6,034 bases of DNA from an uncultured Haloferula sp. (GTDB lineage Bacteria > Verrucomicrobiota > Verrucomicrobiae > Verrucomicrobiales > Akkermansiaceae). Below, piece after piece: positions 1 to 6,034 of the stretch (positions are counted from its first letter, which is position 1; each line of letters opens with the position of its first letter). The translations under genes were made by a program, and so were the position numbers. The stretch covers positions 1-6,034 of the forward strand of contig CAMLOZ010000240.1 in NCBI GenBank assembly GCA_946481625.1. Direction: 5' to 3'. The notes below the pieces were generated by a model. It ran no database searches. It saw only the letters and a list, made by a program, of their open reading frames with translations, and was not told the DNA's origin.

Positions 1-20
1 GATCTGTAACCGGGGAGGCG

Positions 21-85
21 ACCGTAGATGGCTGCCGGGAGGCGTGTGAGCTTCCACCGCAGATGGAGGGGGTGAACGCAGATGG
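21..85. repeat. Degenerate intergenic 'cgcagatgg' repeat
   Basis: Three related 11-mers lie in this non-coding stretch: accgtagatgg at 21-31, accgcagatgg at 56-66 and aacgcagatgg at 75-85, with a shorter relative (cgatggat) near 103-110. The spacing is uneven (35 then 19 bases), so this is a decayed or loosely organised repeat, not a clean tandem array. Similar 'aacgcagatgaacgcagatgg' strings are, from memory, common between genes in Verrucomicrobia; that link is recollection and was not checked. The stretch 1-127 lies past the terminator of the large minus-strand gene, and I see no credible gene in it. Confidence 0.4.
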
Positions 86-127
86 CGGTTGGATTTGGAC
101 CTCGATGGATGGGATCAGGGGAATTCC

Positions 128-161
128 AAAAGAGAAAAGCAGCCGCCTAGAGGGCGGCTGC
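128..161 (-). terminator. Intrinsic terminator of the large exported-protein gene
   Basis: Read on the minus strand, a perfect 9-bp GC-rich stem (GCAGCCGCC pairing with GGCGGCTGC, plus-strand arms 153-161 and 139-147) closes a 5-base loop at 148-152. It is followed at once by TTTTCTCTTTT (138 down to 128). The hairpin begins 33 bases after the stop codon of the large minus-strand gene, the normal place for a Rho-independent terminator. On the plus strand the hairpin has no T-run after it, so it should work only for the minus strand. Confidence 0.9.
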
Positions 162-194
162 CTGGGGGTTGGAGTTGTGGATTCCAGCGGCGGA

Positions 195-3100
195 TCAGGG
201 CGTGCCGTAGGCGACGTCGAGACGGAAGAATTTCTTCCCGGTCTTGGGCACGGTCAGCGAGATACTATCCGGGCCGTTGATGGCACCAGCTTCGGTGTTC
301 CATTCCACCAGATCGGAACTCGAGACGATGCGATAAGCGAGGTTGGCATCTGCCTTCGCTTCGTTGCCCTTGAGGAAGGTCAGATTGTAGGTCGATCCGC
401 CATCGGCGAGGCCGGGCAAGGTGCTGTGCTTCCGCGGGTCGAGGCCGAGGGCGTATTCCACGAGCGCCGGGATGTGGTCGCGGTCGTTGTCCGAATCGTG
501 CGAGATCCCGGCGGCACCCTTGCTTTCCGCCCAGGTCTGGAACGGGGTGGGGGGGGTGGTTTCCGCGGTGATGATGCGCAGCGACGGCTCGGCACCCGGG
601 TAGGTCGCGACGGCACCCGGCCAGAAGATCTGCCAGCCGTCGGTGGTGTCCGGCTTCACGTTGATGCCGTAATTCGGATAACCCGCGCGCCATGCCTGCA
701 CCATGTTGGTCACATCGAAGTAAGCGGCACTCGTCTGGCCCATGCCGGTGGCACGGCTGACTTCCGGACCGAAGTCCACGTCCGGCACCGGACCGGCGGG
801 GCCATAGGAAGTCGTCGTGGTCCAATCGGTCAGCATGCGGTGGACGGTGAAGGCACCGGGGCTGTGGGCATTGGTGCTGCCTTCCACGATGAGCTGGGTG
901 CCGGTGGTGAGGACCAGTTCGGCCCGGACGATTTCCTCGTCATCCGGGATCGCGCCGGCGGTGCTGCCGAAGTCAACCGGGAAGCGGATCAGCGCTTCCT
1001 GGCTGGCATTGAAGATCTCGTCGAGGAAGCCGGTGATGAGCGCTTCTCCATCGGTGGTTCCATTGACCGGATCGATCCGCGCGGAGCGGTCGGCGGGGAA
1101 GGTGTAGGTGGAGATGGTGGAAGTCACGTAGCTGATCACGAGCTTCGGACGCACGCTGGCGTTGGTGTTGCCTTCCGAGCAGAGCTGCCAGCCATCGGCG
1201 GTGCCGCCGGTGAAGATGGAGAAGCCCATGTTCGGGGTCGAGGAGGGATCGGCCGCGAGTTCATCGGCCCAGTGACGGACCAGCGCCGTGACATCCGAGA
1301 CCTCCACCTGGCCATCCACCATCGAGCCGAAGCCTGCGACGGGCAAACCGGAGGAACCGCCGCGCGCACCTTCGAGGCCGAAGCCCAGGTCGAGATCGGC
1401 ATAGGTGGTGTTGGCGTCGAAGGGCACGACGAGGCGGTCCACCACGAAGGGGCCGGGAGAGGCGGAGTTCCCGCCGGTCTGGGTGGTGATCATCAGTTGC
1501 GCCTTGGCGATCTTCGCCCCCGGCGGGATCTGGCCGGAACCGGTGCCGAAGATGCCGTCGAAGCGGATCAGGGCGTTCTGGTCCGCGCTGTCCGCATGGC
1601 CCGGGTAACCGTCCACGTAGAAAGCCCCCACCGTGCTGCCGAGGATGTTGGTGTAAACGGGATTGCCGTTGGCATCGAGCACCGCGTTCTTGCCGATCTG
1701 TTTGCTGATGGTGCCGGTGTAGCCGTTCACCCCGTTCTGGAAGGACACGGTTTCCACCGGGACGACGGAGGCCGCGTTCTGGATCGTGCCCACCGCCTGG
1801 AAGGGCGTGGCGGTGTAGCCGCTGCCCGCGAGGAGCGAGAGCTTCACGGTCTCGTCGAATTCGAACTGGCTGTCGGTATTGATGGTGATTGTCACCGTGG
1901 CGGTGGCGGAGTCCGCGGCGAAGGTCACGCTGCCGGACGGAGCCGGGTAGTCGGTGCCGCCGGAGGCGTCGCCCGAGACCGCGTAATTCACCGTCAGCGG
2001 AGCGGTGAGGTCGCCGGTGCGGGTGAAGGTGAACTCGAGCGTTTCATCGGCGGTGTTCTCCGCGGCGATGCCATCGGTCGTCTTCACATACACCTCGTCG
2101 CCGACGGGCGCGGTCGGTGCGATCGGCACGGCAAGGAAGCGGAAGCCGCCGGTCTGCGGGTTGCCCGAAACACCGGGAAGGTCGTGCGAGAAGACCATGA
2201 ACTTGTTACCAGAGGCATAGTAGGAGTAGACGTTGTCTCCGCCGTTGCCGGCCTGGTAGTCGGCGGTGATGAAGAGCACCGTGTTCGAAGGGTTGACCAC
2301 GCTGCCGTCGCCGAAGGTGATTTCATAAGCGGCACCGACCTCGCGGGTGGTGGCGCCGATGGCTTCGAGCGTTCCGTTCAGCGGGACGAGCGAGCCGTTG
2401 TTCAGGATGCGGCCGCTATAGACGCCCGTGGCTTCCTGCGGGATGTAGAGGAAGGAGAAGTCGCCGTTCTCGGGGTTCTGGATGTTGTCGCGGTTGATGA
2501 CCACCCAACTGATGCCGGTTTGGCCGATCGAAGAGATGTTGTCGGCTCCCGTGCCGGTGCCGGAACTCAGCGAGATCATGTTACCGGTGAGCGGGAGGCC
2601 GGTGATCGGGTAGTTGCCGGCGCCCGGGTTCGTCACCGTGATGCCGGTGGGAAGGTTCGCGCTGGAGCTGATCGTGCCATCGGCATTGACGTTCGCGCCG
2701 GTCCAGCCATTCGCGTAGGGGAAGAAGCCGAGGGCGAAGCGGCCGGATTCCGGGCGGGTGGCGGGATCGGCTGCGCCGTCCTGCGCGATGTCCGTCGTGG
2801 CGAGTGCGTAGTTGCCACCTTCGTTGCGCGGGATGACGAGGTTGTCGATCGAGCCACGGGTGGTGGTGTCGAACCAGTTGTTACCGGCATAGTTCGTGGC
2901 GAAGAGGATGCCGGCATCGAAGGCCACCGGATTGCCGTTGATGTTCACGGCAGGAGCACCGGACGAGGTGCCGGGGGTGTCGAAGCCGAGCGGTGCCGGG
3001 GTGGCGGTGACCGCCTGCCAAGCGGGTGTTGCGGAAGCCGGATGTTCGATATTCTCCGGCGGCTTGGGATCGATTTCCAGATCACCGCCATCAATGATGC

Positions 3101-4553
3101 CGAGGCTGGAACCCGGAGGAGTCGCACTTTCCACCGGCGCCTGCATGATGATGCGGGTGCTGATGCTGGAGACGGTGCTTCCTCCATCCAGCAGGGCGAA
3201 GGCTTCCACATGACGATAGCCGGGCAAGGGAGCGGGGACGGTGATTTCGTAGGGAGCCGTGGAGTCGCTGCCGACGGAAACGCCATCGATGAAGAAGTCC
3301 ACCTGCTGCACGGCCGCGGGAGTGGCGGTGGTGGTTGAGGCGGCGAGGGTCAGCTGGCTTCCTCCTCCGGTCTGGTAGATCGTGTTCGCCACGGGATGGG
3401 TGAGCGCGATGGCGGGCTCCGTGGTGAGGAAGACGAAGCTGAACATGTCTTCGTCCACGGTCGCGCCGTCTTCCAGGGTGGCGGGCGAGAGATCGCGGCT
3501 CTGGATCACCCAACCTGAAAGGGCGGGATTCCATTCGTAGCAGACGAAGTTGTCGGTGTTGTTAGGGACCGGCGTCACGTCGGCAGGATGCTTGCCGCCC
3601 TCCGCGGAAATGATGAGGGTGCCGGTGGACTCGGTCTGACCGGGGATGGTCAATAGCCATTCGCCGGTCCCCTGTTTGGTGATGGTGTAGTTGCCGCTGC
3701 CGATCTCGGAACTGCCGTCGCTCTGGACGCGGCCCACCGCTTTCACATGGCCGCGGCCAACCGCTGCAACGGGGACATAGACGAATGCGACCCCGTCTTG
3801 TTCATAGCCTATGGGGTTGTTGCTGGCATTATCCTTCACCGAGAGCGAGAAACTGCCATCGGCATTGTCGGTGGAGAGGGCGAAGTTGCCTTCGTTCTTG
3901 CCGCCGATGACCAGCAGCACGCCGTTGGAGGAGGTGGCAGGCACGCCGTGGGACTGGAGCGCGCCGATATTGAGCTTGGAGAGGCCTCCGCCGAGGTCTT
4001 CGAATTCGAGGACGCTGCCGGAGCGGATCGAGGGGTGGCCGAGGAAAGTGGTGAGAGGACCGCCGTTCGTGGCACCCGCGCTGGCGTGCGCACCGAGCCA
4101 GCCTTCCCCGTAGGGGAACCAGGCGGCGGCCACGTTGATGTTGAATTCGCCGGCTGGTTCGATGCCGCCGGAGGTCGATTGGATCGGGAGGAAGAAGCCT
4201 CCGCCCGAGATCTCCGAGTGGCTGGTGGCGTAGGTGATGCCGTCCGGTCCGCCGCCCGAGGCGTTGTTGCGGCCGTTCTGCGTGACCGAGGAGATCATCA
4301 CGCCGTTCACGTTGTCCTTGGTGAAATCGGCGCTGAAGGCCATGTCGATATCGCCGCGGTTATGGCCGCGGATGGAGATATTCGGCGTGGCACCGGGTTT
4401 GATGGTGACCGCCACGGCGGGGGTGGCTGATGTCTGGTTGTTGTTCGTGGTATTGAGCTGGACCACGTTCAGGCTGCCGTGCTCGAGAGCGAGGGTCAGG
4501 CCGGGGGTGGCCAACGCGATGAGCATGCTCAGGCGCGAGGGAAGTTTTTTCAT
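195..4553 (-). CDS. Large exported modular protein (Ig-like, Calx-beta, two DNRLRE domains)
   Basis: A 1452-residue secreted or surface protein with no recognisable catalytic domain. Seen in the sequence: a signal peptide (MKK start, hydrophobic core, likely cut after Ala22); beta-rich module A about 60-380; an Ig-like domain 381-472 (VDFFIDGVSVGSD, then APYEITVP); beta-rich module B about 508-812, a divergent copy of A; a Calx-beta domain about 819-927 (VNYAVSGDASGGTDY, ending FEFDETVKLSL); two DNRLRE-type domains, 934-1143 and 1149-1330; and a tail 1336-1452 with DSDNDRD, EYALGLDP and a final FFRLDV. There are only two cysteines (338, 1125). Ig-like and Calx-beta domains usually serve as spacers or in adhesion, often binding calcium, so a structural or adhesive role is inferred. 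The ATG at 4553 is preferred over an in-frame TTG at 4598 because it puts the Lys-Lys and hydrophobic core at the N-terminus; neither start has a clear Shine-Dalgarno. A strong terminator follows the stop, and the gene appears to be transcribed alone. Confidence 0.93.
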   Translation of the reverse strand: MKKLPSRLSMLIALATPGLTLALEHGSLNVVQLNTTNNNQTSATPAVAVTIKPGATPNISIRGHNRGDIDMAFSADFTKDNVNGVMISSVTQNGRNNASGGGPDGITYATSHSEISGGGFFLPIQSTSGGIEPAGEFNINVAAAWFPYGEGWLGAHASAGATNGGPLTTFLGHPSIRSGSVLEFEDLGGGLSKLNIGALQSHGVPATSSNGVLLVIGGKNEGNFALSTDNADGSFSLSVKDNASNNPIGYEQDGVAFVYVPVAAVGRGHVKAVGRVQSDGSSEIGSGNYTITKQGTGEWLLTIPGQTESTGTLIISAEGGKHPADVTPVPNNTDNFVCYEWNPALSGWVIQSRDLSPATLEDGATVDEDMFSFVFLTTEPAIALTHPVANTIYQTGGGSQLTLAASTTTATPAAVQQVDFFIDGVSVGSDSTAPYEITVPAPLPGYRHVEAFALLDGGSTVSSISTRIIMQAPVESATPPGSSLGIIDGGDLEIDPKPPENIEHPASATPAWQAVTATPAPLGFDTPGTSSGAPAVNINGNPVAFDAGILFATNYAGNNWFDTTTRGSIDNLVIPRNEGGNYALATTDIAQDGAADPATRPESGRFALGFFPYANGWTGANVNADGTISSSANLPTGITVTNPGAGNYPITGLPLTGNMISLSSGTGTGADNISSIGQTGISWVVINRDNIQNPENGDFSFLYIPQEATGVYSGRILNNGSLVPLNGTLEAIGATTREVGAAYEITFGDGSVVNPSNTVLFITADYQAGNGGDNVYSYYASGNKFMVFSHDLPGVSGNPQTGGFRFLAVPIAPTAPVGDEVYVKTTDGIAAENTADETLEFTFTRTGDLTAPLTVNYAVSGDASGGTDYPAPSGSVTFAADSATATVTITINTDSQFEFDETVKLSLLAGSGYTATPFQAVGTIQNAASVVPVETVSFQNGVNGYTGTISKQIGKNAVLDANGNPVYTNILGSTVGAFYVDGYPGHADSADQNALIRFDGIFGTGSGQIPPGAKIAKAQLMITTQTGGNSASPGPFVVDRLVVPFDANTTYADLDLGFGLEGARGGSSGLPVAGFGSMVDGQVEVSDVTALVRHWADELAADPSSTPNMGFSIFTGGTADGWQLCSEGNTNASVRPKLVISYVTSTISTYTFPADRSARIDPVNGTTDGEALITGFLDEIFNASQEALIRFPVDFGSTAGAIPDDEEIVRAELVLTTGTQLIVEGSTNAHSPGAFTVHRMLTDWTTTTSYGPAGPVPDVDFGPEVSRATGMGQTSAAYFDVTNMVQAWRAGYPNYGINVKPDTTDGWQIFWPGAVATYPGAEPSLRIITAETTPPTPFQTWAESKGAAGISHDSDNDRDHIPALVEYALGLDPRKHSTLPGLADGGSTYNLTFLKGNEAKADANLAYRIVSSSDLVEWNTEAGAINGPDSISLTVPKTGKKFFRLDVAYGTP
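564..1754 (-). repeat. Tandem pair of DNRLRE-type domains
   Basis: Residues 934-1143 (1754-1125) and 1149-1330 (1109-564) align with each other. Matching blocks are QNALIRF and QEALIRF; GQIPPGAKIAKAQLMITT and GAIPDDEEIVRAELVLTT; SPGPFVVDR and SPGAFTVHR; DVTALVRHW and DVTNMVQAW; and TADGWQLCSEG and TTDGWQIFWPG. The first copy opens with VSFQNGVNGYTGT, which I recall as a typical opening of DNRLRE-type domains in secreted bacterial proteins; the second lacks that long opening and is shorter. DNRLRE domains are beta-sandwich modules of extracellular proteins, and their ligand is generally unknown. The family name comes from memory of the pattern, not a profile search. Confidence 0.75.
2118..4376 (-). 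repeat. Duplicated beta-rich module A/B inside the large protein
   Basis: Two divergent copies of a roughly 300-residue unit flank the Ig-like domain: module A at 4376-3414 (residues 60-380) and module B at 3032-2118 (508-812). Each has an aromatic signature, FPYGEGWLGAH (146-156) in A and FPYANGWTGAN (611-621) in B. Each then carries two copies of a smaller motif in which a hydrophobic strand with an Asp is followed by an F-x-F strand. The four motif copies are SFSLSVKDN with DGVAFVYVP (234-261), WVIQSRDL with MFSFVFL (348-376), WVVINRDN with GDFSFLYIP (683-705) and FMVFSHDL with GGFRFLAVP (785-810). The similarity is visible at protein level only, so the duplication is old. I do not recognise a named family for the unit. 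Confidence 0.7.
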
Positions 4554-4822
4554 GCGGCGCGGACCGTATGGGATGCGATCTGCGTAGCCATGAAACAAGG
4601 GTTACAGATGAGACACGATGATGTCTGAAAATGAGGGTGTTGTGTAGCAACTTCGCCACATCGGGCGTGACGTGGATGTCACATCCGGCGGGCGTACCGG
4701 TGCATGATATTGCATGCAAGGGGCTTGTGGATTCACGCAGGGGAGGGTGTCCGCGGATTGCGACGGGAAAGTCACTTTGCGGATCATGAACCCGGGCGGG
4801 ATTTGTCCTAGCTGGGGCGCTC
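4554..4822. promoter_or_regulatory. Divergent intergenic region with small palindromes
   Basis: This 269-base gap separates two genes that point away from each other, so both promoters should lie in it. Around 4667-4718 it holds overlapping symmetrical elements: GTGAC-N6-GTCAC (4667-4682), GGATGT-C-ACATCC (4674-4686), and TGCATG twice at a 10-base step (4701-4706 and 4711-4716), the second inside the perfect palindrome TGCATGCA (4711-4718). These could be operator sites, but no regulator can be named. A poor sigma-70-like pair for the plus-strand gene is TTGCGA (4758-4763) and GATCAT (4782-4787), 18 bases apart. I found no convincing promoter for the minus-strand gene. There is no RNA gene or credible small ORF here. 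Confidence 0.45.
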
Positions 4823-5548
4823 ATGAAGTTCTTTTCCGCCGTATTCCTTCTCCTCGCCGGTGCCGCCTTTTCGCAGGAAGAAGCGTCGAAGCACACCCTC
4901 CGCATCCTTCCCCTGGGGGATCCGCCGCCCTTCCGCCAGGAGGTAAGGGGTGGAGTGCGCTATGAGATCCCGGCTCCGGAGGGCACCGTGCCGCCGCGGG
5001 AGATCGTGCTTTCGATGAAGCAGCCGGAAGGCGAGGAGAAGAAGGAGTGGCCGCTGCGGCTGCGCTTGGGAACTATCACGCCGGAACTGGCTGTGCCGAT
5101 GCCGCAGGATGGCACGATCACCGTGAAGACGACGGCCGGAGCCCCGTGGCTGAACATTCCGCTATCCAAGTCCACCGCGACCCTGGCGCTGGTGTGGCGC
5201 GGCGGGAAATCCTGGAACGAGGCGGCGCGCGTGATCGCGATCCCGGACGATGCGAAGGAAGGCGATTTCCGTTTCGTCAACGTGACGGCCAAGCCGATGG
5301 CGGTGACCTGGGGTGAGCTGAAGCTGAAGCTCAATCCCGCCACGACCATGGTGCAGCGCATGCCGGAGGGGGCGAAGGCGCTGCCGCTGACGATCCAGTA
5401 TCCGGCCCCGGAGGGTGGCCTGAAGCCCTGTTTCTCGACGCAGATCGAGAGGATGCCGGGGACGCGGCAGCAATTCGTGATCTATGCCGCGGATGGCGAA
5501 AAGCCGAAGCTTCCCGTAAAAGTGCTGCCTCTTTCCGAGTCGCGTTGA
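4823..5548 (+). CDS. Exported protein of unknown function
   Basis: A 241-residue protein that I do not recognise. It begins with a clear Sec signal peptide (MKFF, hydrophobic core through residue 14, then AFS|QEE, predicted cut after Ser17). No later membrane segment is visible, so the product should be periplasmic or surface-associated. The mature part is rich in Pro, Lys and Glu with alternating hydrophobic residues typical of beta-sheet, has one cysteine (203), and shows no catalytic motif. The stretch GDFRFVNVTAKPMAVTWG followed by LKLKLNPATTMV (147-177) resembles beta-sandwich domains of the DUF4397 type, in which an 'R-F-V-N' strand precedes a hairpin ending in 'N/P-G'; this is a weak suggestion. 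The ATG at 4823 is supported by the signal peptide; only a weak GGGG (4814-4817) precedes it. The next gene starts 43 bases downstream, but a LexA box lies between them, so joint transcription is uncertain. Confidence 0.88.
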   Translation: MKFFSAVFLLLAGAAFSQEEASKHTLRILPLGDPPPFRQEVRGGVRYEIPAPEGTVPPREIVLSMKQPEGEEKKEWPLRLRLGTITPELAVPMPQDGTITVKTTAGAPWLNIPLSKSTATLALVWRGGKSWNEAARVIAIPDDAKEGDFRFVNVTAKPMAVTWGELKLKLNPATTMVQRMPEGAKALPLTIQYPAPEGGLKPCFSTQIERMPGTRQQFVIYAADGEKPKLPVKVLPLSESR

Positions 5549-5550
5549 AC

Positions 5551-5564
5551 TGTTCAGTTGAACA
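5551..5564. promoter_or_regulatory. LexA (SOS) box, exact Verrucomicrobia consensus
   Basis: TGTTC-AGTT-GAACA matches at all ten fixed positions the 14-bp LexA motif reported for Verrucomicrobia (TGTTC-N4-GAACA, shown on the Verrucomicrobium spinosum recA promoter). It starts two bases after the stop codon of the preceding gene and ends 27 bases before the GTG of the ImuA-like gene. An extra half-site, TGAAC at 5546-5550, overlaps that stop codon and forms a second small palindrome, TGAAC-T-GTTCA (5546-5556). The element TTGAAC (5558-5563) inside the box could be a -35 hexamer, with a weak TAGCGT (5580-5585) 16 bases on. LexA bound here would cover the promoter, fitting repression until DNA damage. 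Confidence 0.85.
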
Positions 5565-5586
5565 TTTTCGGATTTCGTCTAGCGTT

Positions 5587-5604
5587 CCGGGGTGGCCGCC
5601 CCGG
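5587..5604 (+). other. GC-rich hairpin over the start of the ImuA-like gene
   Basis: CCGGGG (5587-5592) pairs perfectly with CCCCGG (5599-5604) around a 6-base loop. The proposed GTG start begins on the last base of the left arm, and a second in-frame GTG begins on the last base of the right arm. In RNA the stem could hide the start region and lower translation. No T-run follows, so it is not an intrinsic terminator. In GC-rich DNA a 6-bp stem can arise by chance. Confidence 0.35.
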
Positions 5605-6034
5605 TGATCGAGGATCTGCGCAGGCAACTGCGGGAGAAATTCCCGCAGGCTCATGGCGCTGTCCTGATGGCCGCGGAGGAAAGGCCGGATCCCGGCCAGC
5701 CCTTCGATCCGGGATTTTTCCCTCCGGGCATGATCTCGGAGGTCATCGGGAGCGGGGTGAGCCTGCTGGTGGCGGGGCTTCTGGGCGAGCCGGAGGAGGC
5801 GGCGGTGCTGCCGGATTTCATCCTGGTAGATGGCGGTGACACTTTCGATCCGGCTTCCTTCACGGAAGAGACATGTTCGCGCTTGGTGTGGGTCCGCTGT
5901 TCGAGTGCCGGGGAGATGCTGAAGGCGACCGATGCGCTGGTGCGGGACGGGAATATCCCCTTCATCCTGCTCGATACCTGCGGGATCGGGCGGAGGGAAC
6001 TGAGCGGGATTCCGGCCTCGGCGTGGTGGAGGCT
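5592..6034 (+). CDS. imuA: ImuA-like RecA-related SOS mutagenesis protein (3' end cut by window)
   Basis: The frame stays open from GTG 5592 to the window edge, giving the first 147 residues. It lines up with the RecA core. GMISEV (46-51) matches the strand before the RecA Walker A loop. ILVDGGDTFDP (77-87) matches RecA's FIDAEHALDP. DALVRDGNIPFILLD (114-128) matches RecA's DALARSGAVDVIVVD. The Walker A loop itself is degenerate (IGSGVSLLV, no Gly-Lys-Thr/Ser), as expected for ImuA-type proteins and not for true RecA. LVWVRC (98-103) and PASAWWR (141-147) also fit the ImuA-like pattern. ImuA works with ImuB and the polymerase DnaE2 in damage-induced translesion synthesis in the cytoplasm. The perfect LexA box upstream supports this. 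A TAG at 5580-5582 limits the start; GTG 5604, preceded by GGGGTGG, is the main alternative. Without the C-terminus or neighbours, a SulA-like or other RecA-fold paralogue remains possible. Confidence 0.75.
   Translation, partial: MAAPVIEDLRRQLREKFPQAHGAVLMAAEERPDPGQPFDPGFFPPGMISEVIGSGVSLLVAGLLGEPEEAAVLPDFILVDGGDTFDPASFTEETCSRLVWVRCSSAGEMLKATDALVRDGNIPFILLDTCGIGRRELSGIPASAWWR

Noticed and set aside
63..3338. A 1091-codon open frame on the plus strand, antisense to the large gene
   Set aside because: It shares codon boundaries with the minus-strand gene, so its stops would need TTA, CTA or TCA codons in that gene, which are rare in GC-rich DNA. The translation is a Gly/Arg/Val/His/Asp-rich string with no domain or signal, while the minus strand has a signal peptide, several domains and a terminator.
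3747..4430. A 227-codon plus-strand open frame over the 5' part of the large gene
   Set aside because: It is in the same antisense register as the 1091-codon frame, has the same biased composition and overlaps module A of the real gene completely.
4554..4598. A 15-residue N-terminal extension of the large protein from TTG 4598
   Set aside because: It would bury the signal peptide behind a charged extension, uses a rarer start and lacks a good ribosome-binding site; ATG 4553 gives a standard signal peptide.
4667..4682. GTGAC-N6-GTCAC as a CRP/FNR-family site
   Set aside because: The CRP core needs GTGA and TCAC six bases apart; here they are eight apart, so a CRP site cannot be claimed.
5587..5604. 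The CCGGGG/CCCCGG hairpin as a terminator of the 241-residue protein gene
   Set aside because: No T-run follows on the plus strand and the hairpin covers the start of the next gene.
5558..5839. A 93-codon plus-strand frame starting at ATG near the LexA box
   Set aside because: It is a different frame over the ImuA-like gene, Gly/Arg-rich without motifs, while the overlapping frame from 5592 matches the RecA core through to the window edge.
5651..5965. A 104-codon minus-strand frame in the last region
   Set aside because: It lies antisense to the ImuA-like gene, shows no motif and has low-complexity Ser/Pro-rich composition typical of shadow frames.

Overview
The window looks like chromosomal DNA from a GC-rich member of the Verrucomicrobia, probably a Verrucomicrobiaceae relative such as Luteolibacter or Haloferula. 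Three things point there. The long secreted protein ends in the tail common in that phylum: an acidic Asp-rich stretch, then EYALGLDP, then a final FFRL strand. A sequence in front of the last gene, TGTTC-AGTT-GAACA, is an exact match to the published Verrucomicrobia LexA consensus (TGTTC-N4-GAACA). The gene behind it looks like the RecA-related ImuA that begins SOS mutagenesis operons. The genus is an inference from general familiarity, not from a search.

Layout: positions 1-127 are non-coding and hold a loose 'cgcagatgg' repeat. A strong intrinsic terminator at 128-161 ends the main gene, which fills 195-4553 on the minus strand. That gene encodes a 1452-residue exported modular protein with no visible enzyme domain. 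In order it has a signal peptide, a beta-rich module, an Ig-like domain, a second copy of the beta-rich module, a Calx-beta domain, two DNRLRE-type domains and the Verrucomicrobia-type tail. A 269-base divergent intergenic region (4554-4822) with several small palindromes separates it from a plus-strand gene (4823-5548) for a 241-residue exported protein of unknown function. Only 43 bases follow before the last gene (5592 to beyond the window end), and they contain the LexA box. This last gene is cut by the window edge and encodes the first 147 residues of an ImuA-like protein.

The two exported proteins share a divergent promoter region and could both act at the cell envelope, but nothing shows that they work together. 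The ImuA-like gene appears to be a separate SOS-regulated unit; imuB and dnaE2 would be expected just past the right edge. I see no mobile element, CRISPR array, tRNA or rRNA. I do not see a new multi-gene system. The least described item is the duplicated beta-rich module of the large protein.
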